A DNA stretch of 11,643 bases from JAIVJN01 sp036732565. GTDB lineage: Bacteria > Acidobacteriota > Vicinamibacteria > Vicinamibacterales > UBA2999. Position 1 is the stretch's first letter; each line of letters opens with the position of its first letter. Where the stretch lies: assembly GCA_036732565.1 (NCBI GenBank), contig DAINCF010000206.1, forward strand, positions 1 through 11,643, written 5' to 3'. Made by a program: the position numbers and the translations under genes. The notes beneath the pieces were generated by a model. The model had not been told where the DNA came from. It ran no database searches and worked only from the letters and a program-made list of their open reading frames with translations. Shown piece by piece: positions 1 to 6,438 of the stretch.

Positions 1-1
1 G

Positions 2-52
2 CGTGGGGTCCGCCTTCAGGCGGACCTGGGCCGGCTAAAGCCGGCCCCCACG
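2..52. repeat. Palindromic element with three-way-junction fold (copy A)
   Basis: An outer stem CGTGGGG (2-8) pairs with CCCCACG (46-52) and encloses two perfect hairpins. The first is GGTCCGCC, loop TTCA, GGCGGACC (7-26). The second is GGGCCGGC, loop TAAA, GCCGGCCC (28-47). Some bases at the junction could belong to either the outer or an inner stem. The same layout and loops recur at 1839-1906, and the first hairpin type recurs at 5565-5582. It lies upstream of the esterase gene. It resembles REP-like intergenic palindromes in general form; mobility by a REP-associated transposase is possible, but no such gene is in the window. Confidence 0.75.
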
Positions 53-101
53 TAAGCGCGCGGACCGCGCCACGAAAATACTGTCATAAAGGCGAGTACG
101 G

Positions 102-815
102 ATGACCCGATCGCATCATCGCTGGCACTCTCCTGCCCTCAATCGCGACATGGAGCTGCTGATCTTCGGCCACGCCGGACCGCCGATCCTGGTTTTCCCC
201 TCGTCGATGGGCGCGTTCTTCGAATACGAAGATCGCGGCATGGTCGGCGCCCTCGCCGACAAGCTCACACACGGCGGGCTGCAGCTGTACTGCGTCTCGT
301 CGGTCGATCAGGAGAGCTGGTACAACCGGTACGCGCACCCGCGCGAACGGGTCGTGCGCCACCTGCAATACGAGCGCTACATCATCGACGAGCTCGTTCC
401 GCTGGTCCGAAGCCAGAACCAGACGTGGCCGATCGGCGCCACCGGCTGCAGCTTCGGGGCGTATCACGCGCTCGTGCTCGGGCTGCGCCGGCCCGATCTC
501 TTCGGCGCGGTGGTAACCATGGGCGGCGCGTTCGACATCTCGCAGTTTCTGGATGGCTACTACGACGAGGATTGTTACTTCCTCAATCCGACACACTTCC
601 TGCCCAATCTCTCCGACCCGACGTTTCTCGAGCCGTATCGCCGCAACAAGTGGGTGATGGTCACAGGTGAGCACGACATCTGCCGCGGCGCGAACGAGGC
701 GATGTCACAGCTGTTCCACGCCAAGGGCATTTCCCACAGCCTGCACGTCTGGGGACACGGCTCCAAACACGACTGGCCGGACTGGGTGCCGATGGCAGCG
801 GCGTATTTGCCGTAA
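102..815 (+). CDS. Putative alpha/beta-hydrolase esterase
   Basis: This 237-residue protein looks like a cytoplasmic serine esterase of the alpha/beta-hydrolase fold, near the esterase D/PHB-depolymerase-like group. The nucleophile elbow is G-C-S-F-G with Ser117 as the probable catalytic serine. Asp192 in GEHD and His223 in HGSKHDW sit where the acid and base of the triad are expected. No signal peptide is visible. The ATG at 102 is preceded by AAGG at about 89-92, a usable ribosome site. The gene is first in a plus-strand series with two ATP-grasp-like ligases, a GCS2-type ligase and an aminopeptidase, 58 bases ahead of the next gene. In that context it could cleave an ester or thioester intermediate or release a product, but the substrate is not readable from sequence. 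The hydrolase fold is well supported; its pathway role is inference. Confidence 0.8.
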   Translation: MTRSHHRWHSPALNRDMELLIFGHAGPPILVFPSSMGAFFEYEDRGMVGALADKLTHGGLQLYCVSSVDQESWYNRYAHPRERVVRHLQYERYIIDELVPLVRSQNQTWPIGATGCSFGAYHALVLGLRRPDLFGAVVTMGGAFDISQFLDGYYDEDCYFLNPTHFLPNLSDPTFLEPYRRNKWVMVTGEHDICRGANEAMSQLFHAKGISHSLHVWGHGSKHDWPDWVPMAAAYLP

Positions 816-837
816 GGCGTGGATGCAATAAGGTGTA

Positions 838-859
838 GGGGCGGTTCGCGAGCCGCCCC
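838..859. repeat. GC-rich intergenic hairpin (copy C)
   Basis: GGGGCGG (838-844) pairs perfectly with CCGCCCC (853-859). The inner eight bases TTCGCGAG can extend the stem with weak pairs around a self-complementary TCGCGA core. It fills most of the 58-base gap between the esterase and the ATP-grasp gene. It has no following T-run, so it is not a classical intrinsic terminator. It may stabilise or separate the messages, or be a simple member of the intergenic palindromes found elsewhere in the window. Confidence 0.6.
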
Positions 860-873
860 AACGCTGAGATCCT

Positions 874-1806
874 ATGAAGAAGATTGGCCTGCTCTTCGGG
901 ATGGAGACGACGTTTCCGGGCGCGCTGGTGGCGCGCATCAACGGGATGGACGTGCCCGACGTGCGGGCGGAGTTCGTGGAGATCGGCGCCGTCCGCATGG
1001 ACCAGCCGTCGGGCTATGCCGTCATCATCGACCGTATCTCCCATGACATCCCGTTCTATCGGGCATGGCTGAAGCTTGCCGCGCTCAACGGCGCCGTCAT
1101 CATCAACAACCCGTTCTGGTGGAGCGCCGACGACAAGTTCTTCAATTACACGCTGGCCGCCAAGCTGGGCGTCGCGATTCCACCGACCGTCATCCTGCCG
1201 CACAAGGAACATCCGCCCGGAACCACGGATCGGTCGATGCGCAACATGCAGTACCCGCTGGATTGGAAGCGCGTGTTCGCCTACGTCGGCTTCCCCGCCT
1301 TTCTCAAGCCGTACGACGGCGGCGGCTGGCGCGACGTCTACAAAGTGTCGTCGCCCGAGGAGTTCTTCAAGGCCTACGATCAGACGCGCAACCTGTGCAT
1401 GACGCTGCAGCAGGCGGTGGACTTCCGCGAGTACTTCCGATGCTATGTCGTCGGCCAGGAGCGCGTGCACATCATGCCGTACGATCCGCGCTCACCGTTT
1501 CACGAGCGCTATCTGCGGCATCCGCCGACCTACTCACCGGCGCTGCTGGACCGCGTCGATCGGGACGCGCGCACCATCTGTCGCGCCCTCGGCTACGACT
1601 TCAACACCGTGGAGTTCGCGGTCGAAGACGGCGTGCCGTATGCCATCGACTTCATGAATCCGGCGCCCGACGCGGACCTGCACTCCGTCGGCGAGGCCCA
1701 CTTCAATTGGATCGTCGACGCCGTTGCCGAGCTCGCGGTGCGACGCGCCCTGGAGCCGCCGCCGACCGCCACCTACCGCTGGGATCAATACCTGGCAGGC
1801 CACTAA
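874..1806 (+). CDS. RimK-like ATP-grasp ligase
   Basis: This 310-residue protein has the organisation of an ATP-grasp carboxylate-amine ligase, which activates a carboxylate as acyl-phosphate and joins it to an amine. Residues 1-60 form an N-terminal pre-ATP-grasp-like region. Residues 77-105 (INNP...DDKFFNYTLAAKLGV..PPT) match the RimK-type pattern in which a conserved Asn and Asp-Lys precede a proline-rich turn. LKPYDGGGWRDVYKV (144-158) supplies the nucleotide-binding lysine Lys145 and a glycine-rich loop. The C-terminal segment has Glu247, Asp259 and Asn262 in VEF...IDFMNPAPD, the usual Mg2+-binding set. All key residues look present, so it should be active. The ATG at 874 has only a weak ribosome site (TGAGAT). 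Its neighbours, a GCS2 ligase and a second ATP-grasp-like protein, suggest sequential amide-bond steps on one small molecule. The substrate is unknown. D-alanine ligase and glutathione synthetase are less likely by length and neighbours. Confidence 0.85.
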   Translation: MKKIGLLFGMETTFPGALVARINGMDVPDVRAEFVEIGAVRMDQPSGYAVIIDRISHDIPFYRAWLKLAALNGAVIINNPFWWSADDKFFNYTLAAKLGVAIPPTVILPHKEHPPGTTDRSMRNMQYPLDWKRVFAYVGFPAFLKPYDGGGWRDVYKVSSPEEFFKAYDQTRNLCMTLQQAVDFREYFRCYVVGQERVHIMPYDPRSPFHERYLRHPPTYSPALLDRVDRDARTICRALGYDFNTVEFAVEDGVPYAIDFMNPAPDADLHSVGEAHFNWIVDAVAELAVRRALEPPPTATYRWDQYLAGH

Positions 1807-1838
1807 ATGGAGCGTTTCAACGGTTGCGTAATCATGCG

Positions 1839-1906
1839 CGTACGTAGCGCGGGCCTTCAGGCCTGCCTCGTGCGGCTGGCAGACCTAAAAGTCTGCGCTA
1901 CGTACG
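1839..1906. repeat. Palindromic element with three-way-junction fold (copy B)
   Basis: A perfect 12-bp outer stem pairs 1839-1850 (CGTACGTAGCGC) with 1895-1906 (GCGCTACGTACG). Inside are two hairpins: GCGGGCC, loop TTCA, GGCCTGC (1849-1866, with one G-T pair) and GCAGAC, loop CTAAAA, GTCTGC (1879-1896). The layout and the TTCA and TAAA loop cores match copy A at 2-52, while the stem sequences differ. It occupies about half of the 131-base gap between the ATP-grasp and GCS2 genes. The rest of the gap holds nothing recognisable besides the ribosome site of the next gene. Confidence 0.8.
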
Positions 1907-1937
1907 AATTCTTGCAATGCACTTTTAGGGGCCGAGT

Positions 1938-3041
1938 ATGAAGCCATCTTTCTCGCTCGGCATCGAAGAGGAGTACCAGACGATCGATCCCGAGACGTTC
2001 GATCTTCGCTCGCACATCAACACCGAATTCATCGCCAAGGGCAAACGCCAGTTGAACGAGAAGGTGAAGGCCGAGATGCACCAGGCGGTCATCGAGGTCG
2101 GCACCGGCGTATGCCGAACGATCAAGGAAGCGCGCGAGGACGTCGTCCACTTGCGACGGCAGATGATCGATCTCGCCCGCGAGAGCGGACTGCTGCTCGC
2201 CGCCGGCGCGACGCATCCGTTCGCCGACTGGCGCGAGCAGGAGATCTATCCCGACCAACGCTATCTGCAGGTGCTGCAGGACATGCAGCTCGTGGCGCGC
2301 GCCAATCTGATCTTCGGCCTGCACGTCCACGTCGGCATCGAGGACCGTGAGACGACGATTCATCTGATGAATCAGATGCGGTACTTCCTGCCGCACCTGC
2401 TGGCGCTGTCCAGCAACTCGCCGTTCTGGCTGGGGATGAACACTGGACTGAAGTCGTATCGCTGCAAGGTCTTCGACAAGTTTCCCCGCACGAACATCCC
2501 GGACACGTTTCAGTCGTGGGCGGACTTCGACGGCTTCGTCAACCTGCTGGTTCGCACCGGCTGCATCGACAACGCCAAGAAGATCTGGTGGGACGTCCGC
2601 CCGCACCCGTTCTTCTCGACGCTCGAGGTGCGCATCTGCGACATCCCGCTGCGCGTCGACGAGACGCTGGCGATTGCCGCGCTCATTCAAGCCACCTTGG
2701 CCAAGCTCTACATCCTGCACGCGCGCAATCAGAGCTACCGCGTGTACAGTCGGGCGCTCATCATGGAGAACAAGTGGCGCGCGGCGCGCTACGGCCTGGA
2801 CGGCAAGCTGATCGACTTCGGCCGCGAGAGCGAGGTCCCGGTGCGTGAGCTCGTGCTCGAGTACCTCGACTTCGTCGATGAAGTCGTCGACGAGCTCGAT
2901 TCACGCCGCGAAATCGACTACGTCCGCACCATGCTCGAGCAAGGCAGCGGCGCCGATCGCCAGCTGCGCGTGCACGAGCAGACCGGCGACATGCGAAGGG
3001 TCGTGGAGTACATGGTGCAGGAGACAAAAGAAGGTGTGTAG
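1938..3041 (+). CDS. ybdK: Carboxylate-amine ligase, GCS2/YbdK family
   Basis: This 367-residue protein is a full-length member of the glutamate-cysteine ligase family 2 (YbdK-like, usually about 370 residues). These enzymes use ATP to form an amide on a glutamate-like carboxylate. The family signatures are all visible: GIEEEY (8-13), HVHVGIED (129-136), SSNSPFWLGMNTGLKSYR (158-175), WWDVRPHP followed by TLEVRICD (217-235), ENKWRAARYG (277-286) and a C-terminal HEQTGDMRRVV. The catalytic core therefore looks intact, and the protein is probably cytoplasmic. The ATG at 1938 follows AGGGGC at about 1927. YbdK itself has only weak gamma-glutamylcysteine synthesis in vitro, so the name does not fix the substrate. 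Placement between two ATP-grasp-type ligases and beside a peptidase points to a secondary amide-forming pathway rather than housekeeping glutathione synthesis. Family assignment is firm; the product is unknown. Confidence 0.92.
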   Translation: MKPSFSLGIEEEYQTIDPETFDLRSHINTEFIAKGKRQLNEKVKAEMHQAVIEVGTGVCRTIKEAREDVVHLRRQMIDLARESGLLLAAGATHPFADWREQEIYPDQRYLQVLQDMQLVARANLIFGLHVHVGIEDRETTIHLMNQMRYFLPHLLALSSNSPFWLGMNTGLKSYRCKVFDKFPRTNIPDTFQSWADFDGFVNLLVRTGCIDNAKKIWWDVRPHPFFSTLEVRICDIPLRVDETLAIAALIQATLAKLYILHARNQSYRVYSRALIMENKWRAARYGLDGKLIDFGRESEVPVRELVLEYLDFVDEVVDELDSRREIDYVRTMLEQGSGADRQLRVHEQTGDMRRVVEYMVQETKEGV

Positions 3042-3078
3042 GGGCTGCGTGCTTGGAGCGTGAGGGCTTGGAACGTGA

Positions 3079-3270
3079 GTGCCTGGGTGCCTGGGTGCCT
3101 GGAGTGCCTGGGTGCCTAGAGTGCTGGGTGCTGGGTGCCACGGTGCTAACGTGCCAGGGCGCCTTGAGCACAGCGCACCAAGCACCGTGACGCACCAAGC
3201 ACATAGGCACCAAGCACCCAGGCACCGAGGCACCGAGGCACCGAGGCACCGAGGCACCCAGGCACCCAAG
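3079..3270. repeat. Degenerate 8-base tandem repeats in two opposed arms
   Basis: The left arm (about 3079-3166) is a run of variants of GTGCCTGG, including copies shortened to GTGCTGG. The right arm (about 3183-3270) is a run of GGCACCGA and GGCACCCA units, which read as the complement of the left. Four GGCACCGA copies in a row lie near 3221-3252. The two arms could fold into a long imperfect hairpin around a central spacer. The array fills nearly all of the 235-base gap before the aminopeptidase. It is too short-period and spacer-free to be CRISPR. Confidence 0.85.
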
Positions 3271-3276
3271 ATTCCT

Positions 3277-4287
3277 ATGTCCACAGGCTTTGATCCCGCT
3301 TTGACCCCTGGCGCACGGAACGCGATTCGAGTCTGTCTCGACGTTCAGCCGGCCGAGCGCGTGACGGTGATCACCGACCAGGCCTGCCAGGAGATCGCCG
3401 CGAGCCTCGTGCACGAGATCGAGACGCTGAGCGCTTCGCACCGCCTGTTCGTTCTCGAGGACGTCGCGACCAGACCGCTCACCGACCTGCCGTGGGCCAT
3501 CTCGGACGACCTCGAGAAGAGCCAGGTGAGCATCTACGCCGTGCGTGTCCAGCCCAACGAGCTCCGCTCCCGCATGCAGATGACCGACATCGTCAATCGC
3601 CGGCGGATGCGCCACGCGCACATGGTCAACATCACGCGGCAGATCATGTTGGAAGGGATGCGCGCCGACTATCACAAGGTGGATCGGTTGAGCTCGGCGG
3701 TCCTCGCCCGTGTGCAGCACGCGCGCGAGATTCGGGCGACAACGACGGCCGGCAGCGACTTTCGGGCGACGCTGAATCCGGACTACAAGTGGCTGAAGAC
3801 CAGCGGTCTGATCAGCCCCGACAAATGGGGCAATCTGCCGGGCGGCGAGATCTTCACGACTCCCGGCGAGGTCAACGGCACGTTCGTCGTCGACGGCGTG
3901 GTGGGTGACTATCTCTGCGACAAGTTCGGAAGCCTCGAGGCGAATCCGCTGACATGCGTCGTCAAAGAGAACCGGCTGGTCGAGGCGTACTCCGAGAACC
4001 TCGCGCTCGAAGAGGCGTTCTGGAATTACACGCACACCGACGAGAACTCCGATCGCGTCGGCGAGTTCGCCATCGGCACGAACATCGAGCTCCGCCACGT
4101 CATCGGCCACATTCTTCAGGACGAGAAGTTTCCCGGCGTGCACATCGCATTCGGCAATCCCTACGGCGCCCACACGGGAGCGAACTGGTACTCGTCCACG
4201 CACATCGACATCGTCGGCACGCGGTTCGACATCTGGGTGGATGACGAGCCGATCATGAAGGACGGTCGGTTTCTGATCGAGGCTTGA
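3277..4287 (+). CDS. M29-type metallo-aminopeptidase
   Basis: This 336-residue protein matches the M29 (AmpS/thermophilic aminopeptidase, COG2309) catalytic pattern. The five metal ligands of the family can be placed: Glu191 in GGEIFTTP, Glu263 in GEFAIGTN, His289 in VHIAFG, and His309 and Asp311 in STHIDIV. Tyr296 lies seven residues after His289, the spacing expected for the catalytic tyrosine. It should be a cytoplasmic dinuclear-metal exopeptidase removing N-terminal residues. It is shorter than the roughly 400 residues usual for the family, mostly at the N-terminal side. The ATG at 3277 was chosen because upstream codons translate the tandem repeat; a GTG at 3079 would add 66 low-complexity residues. 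No clear ribosome site precedes 3277. Its company suggests trimming or quality control of a ligase product, which is inference. Confidence 0.85.
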   Translation: MSTGFDPALTPGARNAIRVCLDVQPAERVTVITDQACQEIAASLVHEIETLSASHRLFVLEDVATRPLTDLPWAISDDLEKSQVSIYAVRVQPNELRSRMQMTDIVNRRRMRHAHMVNITRQIMLEGMRADYHKVDRLSSAVLARVQHAREIRATTTAGSDFRATLNPDYKWLKTSGLISPDKWGNLPGGEIFTTPGEVNGTFVVDGVVGDYLCDKFGSLEANPLTCVVKENRLVEAYSENLALEEAFWNYTHTDENSDRVGEFAIGTNIELRHVIGHILQDEKFPGVHIAFGNPYGAHTGANWYSSTHIDIVGTRFDIWVDDEPIMKDGRFLIEA

Positions 4288-4293
4288 GCCTCG
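4278..4293. other. Small hairpin with stop codon in its loop
   Basis: CGAGGC (4278-4283) pairs with GCCTCG (4288-4293) around the loop TTGA, whose last three bases are the stop codon of the aminopeptidase gene. A stem this short could arise by chance. No T-run follows, so a terminator role is weak. Confidence 0.35.
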
Positions 4294-4299
4294 GGACCT

Positions 4300-4358
4300 G
4301 GGGCTTGGGGCCTCGACGGCTTGCGGCTTGGGCTTGGGGCTTGGGGCTTGGGGCTTAA
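4300..4358. repeat. GGGGCTT heptamer tandem repeat
   Basis: Three perfect GGGGCTT units lie at 4336-4356, with degenerate copies (GGCTTGC, GGCTTGG, and a GGGGCTTGGGG at 4300-4310) before them. It fills the 85-base gap between the aminopeptidase and the next ligase, stopping just short of that gene's GGAGG ribosome site. G-runs of four at seven-base spacing on the plus strand could form G-quadruplex-like structure. Confidence 0.8.
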
Positions 4359-4372
4359 GGGCCCGGAGGACG

Positions 4373-5563
4373 ATGGTTCGGGAGCATCGGGTGCGATTCA
4401 ACGCGGCGTGGAGCGACGAGAAATACGCTGGGATGTTGGCGTCGCTCGAGCGACGGACCGCCGTGCCGCTGCGGTTTCCGCTGTCCGAGACACCCTGCTT
4501 CTTTCCTCGCACGCTGCTCGAACGCCTGTCGGTGATGGGAACGGAGCTGATCACCGCGTGCCTCGAGCCGGACCCGGCGCGGGCCGCGGCGGCGATCGTG
4601 CCCGCGCGCTTTCGGGGGCCGCATCGAGAAGCGCACCCGACGTTCATCCAGGTCGATTTCGGTCTCACGCGGGCGGATGATGGATCGCTTCGGCCGAAGC
4701 TCGTGGAGCTGCAAGCGTTCCCATCGCTGTACGCGTTTCAGCTCGTGCTCGCGGACGAGTACGTCACGGCCTTTGGTGTGGACCATGCGCAGCCGCTCCT
4801 GGGAGGGCTCGATCGCGACGGCTATCTGTCGCTGCTGCGCCGCGCGATCGTCGGCGATGAGGATCCCGAGCACGTGGTGCTGATGGAGATCGATCCCGAG
4901 CATCAGAAGACGCTGCCCGACTTCCAGCTCACGGAGGCGCTGTGGGGGGTCCGAACGGTCGACGTGCGATCGGTGACGAGGCACGGACGTGAGTTGCGCT
5001 ATCGGCGGGACGGCCGCTCCGTACCGATTCGCCGCGTGTACAACCGCGTCATCCCCGATGAGCTCCAGCGAACCGGGACCGAGCTTCCGTTCGACTATCG
5101 TGACGAGCTCGACGTCGAGTGGGCCGGGCACCCCGAGTGGTATTTCCGGATCAGCAAGTTCTCGATTCCGTCACTCAAACACGCGTGCGTGCCCCGAACC
5201 TGGTTCCTCTCCGATGTCGCGGAGCTTCCCGCGCCGCGCGAACAGCTCTTGCTGAAGCCGCTCTTCTCGTTTGCCGGCTCGGGCATCGTCTTCGCGCCGA
5301 CGGACGCGGAGCTCGCCGCCATACCAGGCGACCAGCGCGGCCACTACATCCTGCAGGAGCGCGTGGCCTTCGAGCCCGTCATCGACACGCCGCACGGCCC
5401 GACGCAGGCGGAGATTCGCATGATGTACGTCTGGACCGATCGTCTGCAGGCGGTCTTGCCGCTCGTGCGCATGGGGCGCGGCCGCATGATGGGCGTCACT
5501 CATAACCAGGGCCTGCGCTGGGTGGGCGCGTCAGCGGGGTTCAGCGTCCAGGACGCGTCGTAG
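4373..5563 (+). CDS. Putative circularly permuted ATP-grasp ligase
   Basis: This 396-residue protein is best read as an ATP-grasp ligase with the metal-binding segment placed before the nucleotide-binding lysine segment, as in glutathionylspermidine-synthase-like permuted families. VDFG (94-97) and KLVELQAFPSLYAFQ (109-123, with Glu112 and Gln113) resemble the acidic metal-binding strand that normally comes last. RRVYNRVIPDEL (220-231) and FSIPSLKHACVPRTWFLSD (263-281) follow. LLLKPLFSFAGSGIVF (292-307) has a probable ATP lysine Lys295 and a glycine loop, then YILQERV (325-331), AEIRMMYVW (346-354) and LVRMGRGRMMGVTHN (364-378). The ATG at 4373 follows GGAGG at 4365-4369 closely; an upstream TTG would translate the heptamer repeat. 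As last gene of the ligase cluster it would add a third amide-forming step. No exact family is recognised, so function is tentative. Its stop codon lies at the edge of a shared hairpin. Confidence 0.65.
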   Translation: MVREHRVRFNAAWSDEKYAGMLASLERRTAVPLRFPLSETPCFFPRTLLERLSVMGTELITACLEPDPARAAAAIVPARFRGPHREAHPTFIQVDFGLTRADDGSLRPKLVELQAFPSLYAFQLVLADEYVTAFGVDHAQPLLGGLDRDGYLSLLRRAIVGDEDPEHVVLMEIDPEHQKTLPDFQLTEALWGVRTVDVRSVTRHGRELRYRRDGRSVPIRRVYNRVIPDELQRTGTELPFDYRDELDVEWAGHPEWYFRISKFSIPSLKHACVPRTWFLSDVAELPAPREQLLLKPLFSFAGSGIVFAPTDAELAAIPGDQRGHYILQERVAFEPVIDTPHGPTQAEIRMMYVWTDRLQAVLPLVRMGRGRMMGVTHNQGLRWVGASAGFSVQDAS

Positions 5564-5564
5564 C

Positions 5565-5582
5565 GCAGGCCTTCAGGCCTGC
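5565..5582. repeat. Palindrome (copy D) at a convergent gene junction, possible two-way terminator
   Basis: GCAGGCC (5565-5571) pairs perfectly with GGCCTGC (5576-5582) around the loop TTCA, the same core (GCCTTCAGGC) as copies A and B. The plus-strand ligase stop TAG (5561-5563) touches its left edge. The minus-strand methyltransferase stop TGA reads from the loop (5573-5575). The position suits a two-way transcript end, although T-runs are lacking on either side. Confidence 0.75.
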
Positions 5583-6328
5583 CCGCGGTCGCTTCGCGGC
5601 GCTTCCAGCATCACGTACTGGCGGTACGACCAGCTGAGGCCGACTTTTCGACGGTAGAGGAACCGATCGACCGCCTGCATCGGCGCATGCAAGCGGTGGC
5701 GCAGCAGATAGACCGACGCGAGCTGGAAGAAGACCATCTCCGGATATTCGAGGCGGACCGTGAAGTGCTCGCGAAGCGCATTCACCTCGGCAGGCGTCAA
5801 TGGGAACTCTTCGGCGTCTCCGTGCTTGGGCACCCAGAGCTTCCCCACCACGTTCGTCCGGAACCACACGAGCAAAGTGCTCGCTGCGTTGTTCTCGTAG
5901 AAGAAGGCCTTGCCGCCGTTGTTGACGGTACGACGCAACACACCGGCGAAATTCCGAAACGGCTCGAGGTGGTGGAGGATCATCGAGCCGAACACGAAGT
6001 CGAACGAGCCAAGCGAGTCGATCTTCATCGCATCGGCGACGACGGCGGTGACGTTGCCGAGACCGAGCTGCGCGCAGCGCTGCCGTAGCGCCGCAATGCC
6101 GACCTCCGACATGTCCACGGCGGTGACGGTCGCGCCGGCACGCGCCCAGAAAATGGATGAGGCGCCGGCACCACAGCCGATGTCCAGCAAGGTCTTTCCC
6201 TGCAGCGGTCCAAAGTACGTGTGCGCATTCGCGATGGCGCGCTGCACGTCGTCGTCCAACTCACGCGAATAGGGGGTGGCGCCGTAGACGTTGTCCCAGA
6301 AGGCCTGTGTGACGGGCTTGGCCTGCAC
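5573..6328 (-). CDS. Class I SAM-dependent methyltransferase
   Basis: This 251-residue protein has a Rossmann-type S-adenosylmethionine-binding core of the Methyltransf_11/25 kind. Motif I is LLDIGCGAG (47-55), an acidic residue after the second strand is Asp72 in AVDMS, and VADAMKID (97-104) precedes FDFVFGSMILHHLEP (109-123), the motif II region. The last third (about 145-251) is aromatic and basic and probably forms the substrate-binding part; no membrane segment is clear. The start is a GTG at 6328, with GGAGA (6333-6337 on the minus strand) four bases upstream. It is the only minus-strand gene, convergent with the ligase cluster and divergent from the peptidase gene. The last codons (Gly-Gln-Ala) and stop come from the palindrome. 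The methyl acceptor cannot be inferred; a link to the ligase cluster is possible but unsupported by strand. Confidence 0.88.
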   Translation of the reverse strand: MQAKPVTQAFWDNVYGATPYSRELDDDVQRAIANAHTYFGPLQGKTLLDIGCGAGASSIFWARAGATVTAVDMSEVGIAALRQRCAQLGLGNVTAVVADAMKIDSLGSFDFVFGSMILHHLEPFRNFAGVLRRTVNNGGKAFFYENNAASTLLVWFRTNVVGKLWVPKHGDAEEFPLTPAEVNALREHFTVRLEYPEMVFFQLASVYLLRHRLHAPMQAVDRFLYRRKVGLSWSYRQYVMLEAPRSDRGQA

Positions 6329-6381
6329 GTGTTCTCCAAACAGGGGGGTGACCGGATCCTACCACGCCAGTGCGATCGTCC

Positions 6382-6411
6382 TGGAAACGGCAGGCTGAGG
6401 AGCGCTACGCT
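6382..6411 (+). promoter_or_regulatory. Weak candidate promoter for the M28 peptidase gene
   Basis: TGGAAA (6382-6387, four of six matches to TTGACA) is separated by 18 bases from TACGCT (6406-6411), which keeps the first, second and last bases of TATAAT. It lies in the 110-base gap between divergent genes and about 28 bases before the peptidase start. The match is weak and could be chance. Confidence 0.25.
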
Positions 6412-6438
6412 AGGGCCGTTTCATCACAGGGGAGACCG

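Noticed and set aside
84..674. Minus-strand open frame of 196 codons opposite the esterase gene.
   Set aside because: No domain and no ribosome site, and the opposite strand carries an intact catalytic triad.
1938..3041. Housekeeping glutamate-cysteine ligase for glutathione.
   Set aside because: The protein is the YbdK-like GCS2 type, no recognisable glutathione synthetase (GshB) is adjacent, and the neighbours suggest a different pathway.
3079..3270. CRISPR-like array.
   Set aside because: Units are 8 bases, degenerate and without unique spacers, and they occur in two opposite orientations; no cas gene is present.
3042..3276. In-frame 66-residue N-terminal extension of the aminopeptidase from a GTG at 3079.
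   Set aside because: The extension is only translated tandem repeat; the ATG at 3277 begins where family-like sequence starts.
2761..4668. Long minus-strand open frame of about 635 codons.
   Set aside because: It lies opposite two well-supported genes and both tandem-repeat gaps; its translation is Arg/His-rich and repetitive, as expected of the antisense of GC-rich coding DNA.
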